64,000 bases of DNA from Pseudomonas thivervalensis. GTDB taxonomy: Bacteria > Pseudomonadota > Gammaproteobacteria > Pseudomonadales > Pseudomonadaceae. Shown in pieces: positions 30,456-41,275 of the stretch. The notes under the pieces were generated by a model. The model saw only the letters and a list, made by a program, of their open reading frames with translations, was not told the origin of the DNA and ran no database searches. Made by a program: the position numbers and the translations under genes. How positions within the stretch are numbered: position 1 is the first letter of the stretch; each line of letters opens with the position of its first letter. The DNA lies in contig NZ_LHVE01000002.1 in NCBI RefSeq assembly GCF_001269655.1, positions 248,001-312,000 on the forward strand, given 5' to 3'.

Positions 30456-32363
30456 TCAGGCCGGTGACGATTTTGGCGGCCGCATGCGTGTCGGTGGTTG
30501 ACCGTTGGCGTTGTGCTGGTAGATCTGCGCGGGCTGGCCCTGCTCATTGAAGAACACCTGGCCAATGCCGGCGCTGTTCCACAACCGTTCTCCGGCTTCG
30601 GCGTGTTCCGGGGTGTGGGGGACGATGCGCATGCTGCGGCGCTTGGTGAACCAGTTCAGGGGCGAGCGCGGCGAGTAGAGCCAGCGGTTCAGACGATCGA
30701 ACCATTCCAGCAACACCGGTGGAAATTCATTCTTGATGCCGCTGCTGGTGATCTGCCAAATGCGCGGGCCACCCTTTCGGTGTGGGATCAGCACCTCGTA
30801 GACGAAGGAATAATGCACATCCCCCGACAGCACCACGTAATTACCGGGTGTACGCGAGTGTCGGAAAATGTTCAGGATCACTTGGGCCGCGCCGCGATGG
30901 GCCATCCAGTTTTCCGCATCCACCAGCAGCGGAAAACCGCACCAACTGAACACCCGCTGCACGGTCTCGATCAGCTTCACGCCAAAGATTGGCGCCGGTG
31001 AGACGATGATCGCCGAGGGGTGATCCAACAGCTCCTGCTGCAACTCGCTCAGGGCTTCCCAATCCAGCAGGCCGGAAGGCTGCTTGAGGTTGTTCTCGCT
31101 GCGCCAGCGGCGGGTGCGGGTGTCGAGCACCACCAAGGCCGGGGTACTTGGCAGCACGTAATGCCAGCGTTGGAAACCCAGCAGGGTATCGATCAGTTGG
31201 TCCTGGGGCGCGCTGTCGAGGTAACGGTCCCGGGCGGTGTCGCTCAATGCCAGGGTTTGCGGGAGCACATCAGCAAAGGCATCCGGGTTGTTGCCCCAGC
31301 CCTGGCAAAGCATGTAGGCGATCAAGGCGTTGCCGATGATGCGCTTGGAGAACGGGTGACCGTAGGCCGTTTCCTCCCACTGCGCGGACAGGTTCCAGTC
31401 ATCGGTAATGTCGTGGTCGTCGAAAATCATCAGGCACGACAAGTGCGCAAACACCCGTGCCACGCCGCCCAGCCCAGTCTTGAACGCATCGATGCGTTGC
31501 TGTTCCAGGTCGTAGCGCTGGCGCCGTTCGACGGTCAGTTCGGGCGGCTGCACAATGATCAGTGTCCAAGGCACCGGCGACCACACCAGCAAGTACATCG
31601 CCATGACCTCGGCGAAGGTCACCAGGTGATTATCGGCGCTGCTGCTGGTGAAGATCGGCTTGCGCGCCCCGCCGAAAAAGCGTTCGCGCAGGGTTTCGTT
31701 GCTCTCCAGCGCCGGTAGCAAATCGGCGCGATGGTAATAGCTGGCCGGGTGTTGGTAGAGCTTGGCGCTGTCTTCCACCACGGCGCCGTCCAGGCATTCC
31801 TCGAACAGCCCCAAGCGCTCGATCAGTGCATGAATCGCCCGCAGCATGGGGCCGGCGACGTCGTCGGCATAGACCTGGTCGCCGCTCATCATCAACAGCG
31901 CCGGGCGTTGCGCCGGGTCTTGCGCCAACAATCGGTCGACACAGAGCAGGCCGTCGTTGGTCGGGTAGTGGGGTTTTCGGCAGGAACCGTGGACCAATTG
32001 CTCGATGCGCGAATGCAGCATGAAGTTCGGGCACTGGGCCCCGTCATACAACAGGTGCGGCGCCCATTCGGCGATGGGCGCGTCGTCCACCAGTAGGTCG
32101 TAGTCAATCGCCACGTCCTGGGGCAGGGGCTTGTCGAGCCGCACATCGATCAGGTGTACAAACGCCCGCTGCCCCACCGGCACCACGGTGCAGCGCGACG
32201 CATCCAGCGCGAGATCGCCGACACCGTCAATGCGCAGCGTCAACGCCAACGCCCGCGTGCCTACCAGCCACATAACCAGGCGCGCAGGCTCCAGCCGCCG
32301 TAACAGCGGGCCGACCAGAACAGGGGGCAGGGTAGGGGTGATGTCTGGGGTGGACGACAGCAT
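30456..32363 (-). CDS. PhoD-like metallophosphatase family protein
   Basis: 635 aa. Metal-binding motifs of the PhoD/calcineurin-like fold are visible: MMSGDQVYADD (about 157-167), FDDHDITDDWN (about 312-322) and LSGDVHYSFVYE (about 522-533). There is no Tat or Sec signal peptide at the N terminus (MLSSTPDITPTLPPVLV), unlike secreted PhoD alkaline phosphatases. A cytoplasmic location is therefore suggested and classical alkaline phosphatase function is uncertain. A beta-sandwich-like N-terminal domain precedes the phosphatase core. It is monocistronic. Confidence 0.82.
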   Translation of the reverse strand: MLSSTPDITPTLPPVLVGPLLRRLEPARLVMWLVGTRALALTLRIDGVGDLALDASRCTVVPVGQRAFVHLIDVRLDKPLPQDVAIDYDLLVDDAPIAEWAPHLLYDGAQCPNFMLHSRIEQLVHGSCRKPHYPTNDGLLCVDRLLAQDPAQRPALLMMSGDQVYADDVAGPMLRAIHALIERLGLFEECLDGAVVEDSAKLYQHPASYYHRADLLPALESNETLRERFFGGARKPIFTSSSADNHLVTFAEVMAMYLLVWSPVPWTLIIVQPPELTVERRQRYDLEQQRIDAFKTGLGGVARVFAHLSCLMIFDDHDITDDWNLSAQWEETAYGHPFSKRIIGNALIAYMLCQGWGNNPDAFADVLPQTLALSDTARDRYLDSAPQDQLIDTLLGFQRWHYVLPSTPALVVLDTRTRRWRSENNLKQPSGLLDWEALSELQQELLDHPSAIIVSPAPIFGVKLIETVQRVFSWCGFPLLVDAENWMAHRGAAQVILNIFRHSRTPGNYVVLSGDVHYSFVYEVLIPHRKGGPRIWQITSSGIKNEFPPVLLEWFDRLNRWLYSPRSPLNWFTKRRSMRIVPHTPEHAEAGERLWNSAGIGQVFFNEQGQPAQIYQHNANGQPPTRMRPPKSSPA

Positions 32364-32457
32364 TAGCGAAAAAAACTCTGTTCAGGGAGAGGCGGGGATC
32401 ATAGCGCAATGTGCCGGGTTGCTGGGGATGGGGAGGCATTGTGCCAAGCCTGCTTTT

Positions 32458-32577
32458 GTGGCGAGGGAGCTTGCTCCCGCTGGGGCGCGCAGCGCCCCCA
32501 AGACCTGATACCGCGGTGTGTCAGGCAAATATCTGGGGGCTGCTGCGCAGCCCAGCGGGAGCAAGCTCCCTCGCCAC
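32458..32577. repeat. REPIN, GTGGCGAGGGAGC class
   Basis: The outer arms GTGGCGAGGGAGCTTGCTCC and GGAGCAAGCTCCCTCGCCAC enclose a longer interior with a second inverted pair (GGGGGCGC... / ...GGGGGCTGC). It lies between phoD-like and the TRAP genes. Confidence 0.82.
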
Positions 32578-32624
32578 AGAGCGTGTTCAGCCAGGGGCAT
32601 CAAGTGATCCCCAGCCTTGTTACA

Positions 32625-33635
<1,011 letters not shown>

Positions 33636-33728
33636 TTAGTGTCCGAGGGCACAGGGCCGACAGGTCGGCCCCATACCTCTGTGACGGGCAAGTTGTCCTG
33701 CGCCCGCCACGGTGTGTGTTTGTAGGGT

Positions 33729-35012
33729 TTAACTCATCCCCAACCAGTTAGGCAGCACCAGCGAAATCCATGGCACATAGGTAATCAGCACCAGGAACGC
33801 CAACAGGATCATCAACCACGGCATCGCCGCACGAATCGTGGCGGGCAGGGACATGCCGGTCACCGCCGAGGTGACGAACAGGTTCAGCCCCACCGGTGGC
33901 GTGATCAGGCCAATCTCCAGGTTGACCACCATGATGATGCCCAAGTGAATCGGGTCGATGCCCAGCTTCATGGCGATGGGGAACAGGATCGGTGCCAGGA
34001 TCAGGATGATCGCCGAAGGCTCCATGAACGCGCCGGCAATCAGCAGCACGATGTTCACCACCAGCAGGAAGGTCACCGGCGTCAACCCGGCATCGATCAC
34101 CCATGCGGTGATTTGCTGCGGCAGTTGTTCGGTGGTCAGCACATGGGCGAAGAGCATGGCGTTGGCGATGATGAACATCAGCATGATGCTCAGCTTGGCC
34201 GACTCCAGCAGCACCTTGGGCGTTTCACGGAACGTGAGGTCCTTGTAGACGAACAAGGCAATGAACGCCGAATACACCGCTGCCACCGCGGCCGCTTCGG
34301 TGGGGGTGAACATCCCGGAATAAATCCCGCCGAGGATGATGAACATCAGCAACAGGCCCCAGATCGCCTGGCGTGCCGTGCTCAACCATTCCCGCAGCGT
34401 CGCCCGTGGCATTGCCGGCAGGTTTTTCTTCACGGCGACGATGTAGATCGCCACCATCAGGAAAAAACCCAACAGCAAACCGGGAATCACACCGGCCATG
34501 AACAACTTGCCCACCGAGGTTTCGGTCGCCGCGGCATACACCACCATCACGATCGAGGGCGGAATCAGGATGCCCAGGGTCCCGGCGTTGCAGACGATGC
34601 CGGCGCCAAACGCCTGTGGATAACCCGAACGCACCATCCCGGCAATGGCAATGGAGCCGACCGCCGCCACTGTCGCGGGACTTGAACCCGACAACGCCGC
34701 AAACAGCATACAGGCCAGCACCGCCGCAATCGCCAGGCCGCCACGGATATGCCCGACGCAGGCATTGGCAAAATCGATCAACCGTCGCGCCACGCCGCCG
34801 GTGGTCATGAACGCACCGGCCAGCAGGAAGAACGGAATCGCCAGCAGCGTGTAGTGCTCGGAGGTTTCGAACAGCTTGATCGCCAGGGAACGGACCGAGT
34901 CGGGACTGAAGAAAATGATGGTCAGTGATCCAGCCAGCCCCAACGAAATGGCAATGGGCACGCCGATGAACATCAGTACGAACAGTGCGATGAACAGGAA
35001 GGCAATGGTCAT
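33729..35012 (-). CDS. dctM: TRAP transporter large permease DctM
   Basis: 427-aa integral membrane protein of about 12 transmembrane segments, the ion-coupled transport subunit of a TRAP system. Family marks are ALSGSSPATVAAVGSIAIAG and GILIPPSIVMVVYAAAT, plus the C-terminal EIGLITPPVGLNLFV. It overlaps dctQ by 4 nt. Together with DctQ and the binding proteins it imports C4-dicarboxylates or related acids using a sodium or proton gradient. Confidence 0.93.
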   Translation of the reverse strand: MTIAFLFIALFVLMFIGVPIAISLGLAGSLTIIFFSPDSVRSLAIKLFETSEHYTLLAIPFFLLAGAFMTTGGVARRLIDFANACVGHIRGGLAIAAVLACMLFAALSGSSPATVAAVGSIAIAGMVRSGYPQAFGAGIVCNAGTLGILIPPSIVMVVYAAATETSVGKLFMAGVIPGLLLGFFLMVAIYIVAVKKNLPAMPRATLREWLSTARQAIWGLLLMFIILGGIYSGMFTPTEAAAVAAVYSAFIALFVYKDLTFRETPKVLLESAKLSIMLMFIIANAMLFAHVLTTEQLPQQITAWVIDAGLTPVTFLLVVNIVLLIAGAFMEPSAIILILAPILFPIAMKLGIDPIHLGIIMVVNLEIGLITPPVGLNLFVTSAVTGMSLPATIRAAMPWLMILLAFLVLITYVPWISLVLPNWLGMS

Positions 35013-35641
35013 GGCTTGTCTTCCTCGTGTTCGGTCAATTTGATGGCTTCGGCCGCTTCATCGGCCAGGCCCAGGCCGGTCTGGCGATTCATCAGGATGC
35101 GCACGAGAATTTCCGCGAAACGAATGAACACCAGTGCGAACCCCACCGGCACGATCAGCCCGATATGCCATTGCATGATGCCGAAATGGCCAAGGTCCTC
35201 GGCGCCGATCTCGGCAATCATCAAGGTGTTGATCCATTCGAAACTCGCCACCGCCAGCAGCCCGGCGTAGGCGAGGCAGCACAGGCAGGCGATGACACCG
35301 ATCAAGCGCTGCACCGGTTTGCTCGCCAGCTTCACCAGCGCATCGACGCCGATATGCCCGGCCGTGCGCACGCCGTACGACAGGCCAAAGAAAATCAGCC
35401 AGCCAAACAGCGCCTTGGTCAGCGAACTACTCCAGGTCATTGCCTGGGCCATGCCCATGATGTTGTCGCCGATGGCGAACATCGGCTCGCTGGCGGCGGG
35501 CCAATGGTCGCCGAGGCTGTAGAAAACCGCGTAGAGGTTGTTGAGTACCACGTAGACGAACGTGACGAGCGTCATGGCGGCCAGGAGAAAGGCAATGAAA
35601 CCTTCCTCGAAGTGTTCCCAGATGCGCCGGAGGGCGTTCAT
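35009..35641 (-). CDS. dctQ: TRAP transporter small permease DctQ
   Basis: 210 aa from the ATG at 35641-35639, chosen because an AGGAG lies 9 nt upstream; an in-frame ATG only 9 nt earlier abuts that AGGAG and is a poor start. It has four transmembrane helices, typical of DctQ. The sequence RTAGHIGVDALVKL matches the family's conserved H-x-x-V/I-D motif. It lies between the two dctP paralogues, upstream of and overlapping dctM. Confidence 0.92.
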   Translation of the reverse strand: MNALRRIWEHFEEGFIAFLLAAMTLVTFVYVVLNNLYAVFYSLGDHWPAASEPMFAIGDNIMGMAQAMTWSSSLTKALFGWLIFFGLSYGVRTAGHIGVDALVKLASKPVQRLIGVIACLCCLAYAGLLAVASFEWINTLMIAEIGAEDLGHFGIMQWHIGLIVPVGFALVFIRFAEILVRILMNRQTGLGLADEAAEAIKLTEHEEDKP

Positions 35642-35707
35642 GGATGACATCTCCTGTAGGGGGGACGACAGGCTGATACCGCCAGGGTGACGGCATCGGC
35701 CAACCAA

Positions 35708-37061
<1,354 letters not shown>

Positions 37062-37574
37062 ATGTTTACATTCGACACGTTGTGGAACAGCCATCCGCAG
37101 ATATTTGGTGATGCCGCGCCTTGCAGAACCAATGGCGCCAAGAACTTCAGTGACCAATGCGCGATCAACCTCGGCGTGGCCCTGCGTCGCGCTGGTGCAG
37201 ACATGAGTCAGCTCAAAAGCGTGCGACATTGCTGGCAACACCCCAACAGCGACGGGCACATATTGGCCGCCGAAGAACTCGCCAAGGCCTTGAGCCGCGC
37301 CAGGATTCCTGGCTTGCAAGCCATGAAAACCATTAAAAGCGAGGAATTCGAAGAGACCCTGAGCGGACAGCAGGGCGTTATTTTCTTCAAGGACTTCTGG
37401 CGTCGGGCAAACGAAACCACGGCCAACCGCAGCGGCGATCACATCGATCTGTGGGATGGCCGTCGCCTGACGGATTGGCTGAGCTACCCACGTATACAAA
37501 TGGGTTTTTCGATTGAAGGCACGTTCTCGGACTTTCACGATTCCAAGGACATCTGGTTCTGGAAAGTCATATGA
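37062..37574 (+). CDS. tae4: Type VI secretion amidase effector, Tae4 family
   Basis: 170 aa, no signal peptide, as expected of a T6SS cargo. Tae4 enzymes are NlpC/P60-like DL-endopeptidases that cut peptidoglycan stem peptides (gamma-D-Glu to mDAP) in rival cells. The catalytic Cys33 is in DQCAINLGVAL and His127 is in SGDHIDLWDG, both in the family's usual contexts. The N terminus FDTLWNSHP and PCRTNGAKNF also match the family pattern. No T6SS structural gene is in the window, so this is an orphan effector; delivery by a remote T6SS is inferred. The next gene overlaps it by ATGA, as effector-immunity pairs commonly do. Confidence 0.85.
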   Translation: MFTFDTLWNSHPQIFGDAAPCRTNGAKNFSDQCAINLGVALRRAGADMSQLKSVRHCWQHPNSDGHILAAEELAKALSRARIPGLQAMKTIKSEEFEETLSGQQGVIFFKDFWRRANETTANRSGDHIDLWDGRRLTDWLSYPRIQMGFSIEGTFSDFHDSKDIWFWKVI

Positions 37575-37798
37575 ACGTCATCAAGGGAACCTTGTTCGTC
37601 CTCCTGATCATCGTGTTGGCGGTCGGCACATTCAATTTGGCGTTCATGGCCGTTGGCAGTTATTTCGGGCCGTTCTACGAGAGCGAAGCAGACCAGAGCC
37701 GCAACTTTGCGATCTGGTTGTTTGGCAATGTCGGGGTGGTGGTTGTGGCTGCGGCGGTGGGCATTGTCTGGAGTCGACGGCGCAAACCTCGGATCTAG
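37571..37798 (+). CDS. Small two-helix membrane protein, candidate immunity to Tae4
   Basis: 75 aa: transmembrane helix one is about 6-30 (TLFVLLIIVLAVGTFNLAFMAVGSY), followed by a short loop GPFYESEADQSRN, then helix two about 46-68 (AIWLFGNVGVVVVAAAVGIVW) and a basic tail SRRRKPRI. The basic tail predicts an N-in/C-in topology with the acidic loop in the periplasm. Its ATG overlaps the amidase stop, implying coupled translation. Known Tai4 immunity proteins are secreted soluble proteins of about 100 or more residues, so this would be an unusual form. The immunity role is inference from position only. Confidence 0.6.
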   Translation: MNVIKGTLFVLLIIVLAVGTFNLAFMAVGSYFGPFYESEADQSRNFAIWLFGNVGVVVVAAAVGIVWSRRRKPRI

Positions 37799-37856
37799 CC
37801 AGCCAAAGTCTGCACAAAACCTGTGACAGGGAGTTCACCCTCAGCAGCCACCGCCT

Positions 37857-38137
37857 CCCACAGTTTTTGATTGCGGCTGTTCACAAATTCGGCGTCCGCC
37901 AGAGATCCCCTGTGGGAGCGAGCCTGCTCGCGAAGACGGCGGCACATCCAACATCACCGCCTCAGATAAACCGCATTCGCGAGCAGGCTCGCTCCCACAG
38001 TTTTTGATTGCGGCTGTTCACAAATTCGGCGTCTGCCAGAGATCCCCTGTGGGAGCGAGCTTGCTCGCGATGGCGGCGGCACAGTCAACATCACCGCCTC
38101 AGGCAGACTGCTTTCGCGAGCTAGCTCGCTCCCACAG
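37857..38137. repeat. Tandem duplication of a 137-bp REPIN-containing unit
   Basis: CCCACAGTTTTTGATTGCGG begins at 37857 and again at 37994, and CCCACAG recurs at 38131, giving two complete 137-bp units. Each contains one GTGGGAGCGAGC.../...GCTCGCTCCCAC REPIN and the shared sequence TTCACAAATTCGGCGTC. The right REP arm of unit two is mutated (GAGCTAGCTCGC). Confidence 0.88.
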
Positions 38138-38213
38138 GTTTTACTCTTCCGCTTCGATTTCCAGTCCTCCGTCATCGGGGCCCTCCCGCGGCAAGTCGTA
38201 TCGTTTTTGCTTT

Positions 38214-38231
38214 GTGGTATGACGACATTCT
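38214..38231. promoter_or_regulatory. Candidate upstream FadR-type operator
   Basis: TGGTATGACGACATTC contains TGGTATGACGA, which fits the FadR-subfamily half-site consensus TNGTNNNACNA. It shares the core GTATGACGACAT (38217-38228) with the promoter-overlapping site 128 bp downstream. The two could support repressor looping. Confidence 0.6.
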
Positions 38232-38306
38232 GAGTTCCTCTCAGGAAAAATAGCCTCTTTTCTCTAGCTAACCCCAGGGCATCCCAATTTTTATTGATTT
38301 TGTGGG

Positions 38307-38362
38307 TTGACAGTCCACGCGAAACGTCAGAATAATCCGATACGTTGTATGACGACATACAA
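38307..38362 (+). promoter_or_regulatory. Promoter with overlapping palindromic operator for the dehydratase gene
   Basis: TTGACA at 38307-38312, an 18-nt spacer, and AATAAT at 38331-38336 form a near-consensus sigma-70 promoter. Immediately downstream, TTGTATGACGACATACAA at 38345-38362 is a perfect inverted repeat (7-bp arms, 4-nt centre) that would cover the transcription start. It contains TTGTATGACGA, matching TNGTNNNACNA. This is the expected geometry for repression by one of the two FCD-type GntR regulators encoded at 45.9-47.4 kb. Confidence 0.75.
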
Positions 38363-38392
38363 ATAAACAATAACAACAGGGTGCTCCCTTCT

Positions 38393-39547
38393 ATGAGAAT
38401 CACAGGCGTTCACGTCGAAGTCTTTTCCACACCTTCGCGCCGTGCCCAGGACAGCGCCGGTCACGCCCACCCGGGCGATGAGGTCATGATCAAGATGGCC
38501 TTGCTGCGAATCGGCTGCGACGATGGCTCCGAGGGTTATGCCTTTGGCCCGCCTGAGTTGATTCGTCCGCACATCATCGAATCCTTCGTGCGCAAAGTGC
38601 TGATCGGTCGCAACCCGATGGACCGTGAAAGCATCTGGCAAGACCTGGCGCACTGGCAGCGCGGCAGCGCCGGGCAGTTCACCGACCGGGCGCTGGCGCT
38701 GGTGGAGCAAGCGTTGTGGGACCTGGCCGGGCGCACGCTCAAGTTGCCGGTGCACAAGTTGATTGGGGGTTATCGCGACAAGGTCCCGGCGTACGGCTCG
38801 ACGATGTGCGGCGATGACCTGCCGGGTGGTCTGTCGACGCCGGACGAGTACGGTCAGTTCGCCGAGAAGCTGGTGCAGCGCGGCTACAAGGCCATCAAGT
38901 TGCACACCTGGATGCCGCCGATTTCCTTCGCGCCGAATCCGCACATGGACATCCAGGCCTGCGCCGCCGTGCGTGAGGCGGTGGGGCCGGACATCGCGCT
39001 GATGCTCGATGGTTATCACTGGTACAGCCGCATGGACGCGCTGACCATTGGCAAGGCGCTGCAAAAGCTGAATTTCGCCTGGTTCGAAGAACCGATGATG
39101 GAAGACTCCGCAGAGTCCTATGCCTGGCTGGCGGCCAACCTGGACATCCCGGTGCTGGGCCCGGAAAGCATCGCCGGCAAGTTCCATAGCCGCGCCAGTT
39201 GGGTGACCCAGAAGTCCTGTGACATCCTGCGCGCCGGCGTGGCCGGGGTCGGGGGGATCGGGCCGTGCCTGAAGGTGGCGCACCTGGCCGAGTCGTTCGG
39301 CATGGATTGCGAGGTCCACGGCAACGGCGCGGCGAACCTGGCGGTGGTCGGGGCCATCAGCAATTGCCGTTGGTACGAACGCGGCCTGCTGCACCCGTTC
39401 CTCGACTATGAAGAGGTCCCGGCGCACCTCAACAGCATCGTCGACCCCATGGACGCCGACGGTTTTGTGCACCTGTCCGACCGGCCGGGGTTGGGCGAAG
39501 ACATCAACTTCGCGTATATCGAGGCCAATACCTTGTCCCGACATTGA
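38393..39547 (+). CDS. Enolase-superfamily (mandelate racemase subgroup) acid-sugar dehydratase candidate
   Basis: 384 aa from ATG 38393; an in-frame ATG inside the operator is rejected as a start. The metal ligands are Asp206 (MLDGYHWY), Glu232 or Glu233 (FEEP) and Glu258 (GPESIAG). The His-Asp dyad of the mandelate racemase subgroup is Asp278 (CDILRAGVAGVGG) with His309 (CEVHGNG). The strand-2 motif reads K169-x-H171 (KLH) instead of the common KxK. Most relatives dehydrate acid sugars (glucarate, galactarate, gluconate, fuconate); the substrate here is unknown. It leads a seven-gene set ending with a KdgM-like porin, supporting acid-sugar use. Confidence 0.85.
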   Translation: MRITGVHVEVFSTPSRRAQDSAGHAHPGDEVMIKMALLRIGCDDGSEGYAFGPPELIRPHIIESFVRKVLIGRNPMDRESIWQDLAHWQRGSAGQFTDRALALVEQALWDLAGRTLKLPVHKLIGGYRDKVPAYGSTMCGDDLPGGLSTPDEYGQFAEKLVQRGYKAIKLHTWMPPISFAPNPHMDIQACAAVREAVGPDIALMLDGYHWYSRMDALTIGKALQKLNFAWFEEPMMEDSAESYAWLAANLDIPVLGPESIAGKFHSRASWVTQKSCDILRAGVAGVGGIGPCLKVAHLAESFGMDCEVHGNGAANLAVVGAISNCRWYERGLLHPFLDYEEVPAHLNSIVDPMDADGFVHLSDRPGLGEDINFAYIEANTLSRH

Positions 39548-39618
39548 TCCTGTTCCACGCCTGAGGCTGATGGCTGCCCGGGCGACAAGTCTTAATAAAT
39601 ATAAGAAAGGACTGAACC

Positions 39619-41241
39619 ATGAATCTCTGGCCCAAGCGCCTGACCAGGCTGCTGTGTGTCACCGTGGCCCTGTGTACAGTGCAGGTGCCCGTCAGCCTGG
39701 CCCAAGGCGAAACGCCCCCCGACCAATTGGTGGTGGGTATGAGCATGATCAACCTGCTGTCCCTGGACCCCGCCGCGGCGACGGGGCTGGAGGTCGCCGA
39801 GGTCAACGCCAACGTCTACGACATGCTCCTGGAGCAAGATGCGGCGCAGCCGGACACGCTGATTCCGGCTCTGGCGAAAACCTGGGACGTCAGCCCCGAC
39901 CGCATGCGCCTGACCTTCCAGCTGCGCGACGACGTACGTTTTCACTCCGGTGCGCCACTGACCGCCCAAGACGTCGCCTGGTCGTTGCAGCGTGTGGTCA
40001 CCCTCAACCGCGCCCTGGCCTCCACCTGGAAAGCCTACGGTTTCACCGCCGACAACGTCGTCAAACTGATGCGCGCCGAAGGGCCGCACACCTTTGTCAT
40101 GGAGTTGCCACGCGTCACTGACCCGATGCTGGTGCTCAACACGCTGGCGACTTCACCCAGTGCCTTCATCATCGATCGCAGCGTCGCCTTGCAGCATCAG
40201 GTCAGTGACGATCAGGGCGCGGCGTGGCTGGCGACGCATACGGCTGGGTCCGGCGCGTTCAAGCTCGACATCTGGCGCGCCAATGACGTGATCCTGATGA
40301 GTCGCAATGACGACTATTGGCGCGGCGCGGCGAAGTTGCGCCGGGTAATCATGCGCAACATGACCGAGTCTCAGGCCCTGCGGCTGATGGTCGAGCGCGG
40401 TGACCTGGACGTCGCCCGGGGCATGGCCGCCACCGACATCCAGGCGCTGGGCAAGGTCGATGAAGTGCGCATCCAGAGCATCGCCCGGGGCACGCTGTAC
40501 TACGTGGCGATGAGCATGCAGCAACCGTTGTTCCAGGACATCCGCGTGCGCCAGGCCATCCGCCTGCTGATCGACTACCAGGGCATCAACGACGTGGTCA
40601 TGCCGCACTACGGCGTGATCAATCAGCGGCCCTTGCAGTTGGGTCTGCCGGCACGCCTGGACGATCCGGGCTATCGCCTTGACGTGGCCGAAGCCAAGCG
40701 CCTGTTGGCGGCGGCCGGGCATGCCGAAGGCTTCAAGGTGACCATCCGTTCGCTGACCGATCCGCCGTTCATCAACATCGCCACCAGCCTCCAGGCGACG
40801 CTGGCCCAGGCGGGTATCCAGGCGACGATCATCACCGGCACCGGCAACCAGATCTATGGGGCGATGCGCGACCGCCAGTTCGACATCCTCGTCGGTCGTG
40901 GCGGTGGCGGGGCGGAGCGTCATCCGCATTCGAGCCTGCGGGCCCTGGTGTACAACCCGGACAACCGCACCGAAGCCAAGCTGAGCAACTTCCAGGGCTG
41001 GCGCACCTCGTTCTTCAACCCGCAGCTCAATCAACTGATCGAGCAAGCCGAACGCGAGCGTGACCCCGAGCGCCAGCGGGAAATCTATGCGCAGATCCAG
41101 ACCCTCTACGACCAACAGGCCGGGGCGATCATGCCGGTCTCACAGATGGTGGACGAAGTGGTAATCCACGCCGACGTGCGTAACTACATCGGCCACACCG
41201 CCGCCACCACGCGTCTTCGGGACGTCTACAAGCAGCGCTGA
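39619..41241 (+). CDS. ABC transporter substrate-binding protein, family 5 (peptide/opine/nickel type)
   Basis: 540 aa with a signal peptide (MNLWPKRLTRLLCVTVALCT, cleavage near SLAQG). It is SBP_bac_5 fold: DTLIPALAKTWDVSPDRMRL, FHSGAPLTAQDVAWSLQRV, and TLYYVAMSMQQPLFQDIRVR are family-typical. Members bind di/oligopeptides, opines, nickel, or in several plant-associated bacteria oligosaccharides and sugar-acid conjugates. The RBS is AAAGGA, 8-9 nt before the ATG. It follows the dehydratase by 71 nt and is followed by two permeases and two ATPases, forming a complete importer. Confidence 0.9.
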   Translation: MNLWPKRLTRLLCVTVALCTVQVPVSLAQGETPPDQLVVGMSMINLLSLDPAAATGLEVAEVNANVYDMLLEQDAAQPDTLIPALAKTWDVSPDRMRLTFQLRDDVRFHSGAPLTAQDVAWSLQRVVTLNRALASTWKAYGFTADNVVKLMRAEGPHTFVMELPRVTDPMLVLNTLATSPSAFIIDRSVALQHQVSDDQGAAWLATHTAGSGAFKLDIWRANDVILMSRNDDYWRGAAKLRRVIMRNMTESQALRLMVERGDLDVARGMAATDIQALGKVDEVRIQSIARGTLYYVAMSMQQPLFQDIRVRQAIRLLIDYQGINDVVMPHYGVINQRPLQLGLPARLDDPGYRLDVAEAKRLLAAAGHAEGFKVTIRSLTDPPFINIATSLQATLAQAGIQATIITGTGNQIYGAMRDRQFDILVGRGGGGAERHPHSSLRALVYNPDNRTEAKLSNFQGWRTSFFNPQLNQLIEQAERERDPERQREIYAQIQTLYDQQAGAIMPVSQMVDEVVIHADVRNYIGHTAATTRLRDVYKQR

Positions 41242-41275
41242 AATCGACGGCCACAGGGCCAAGGCAGGAATGAAC

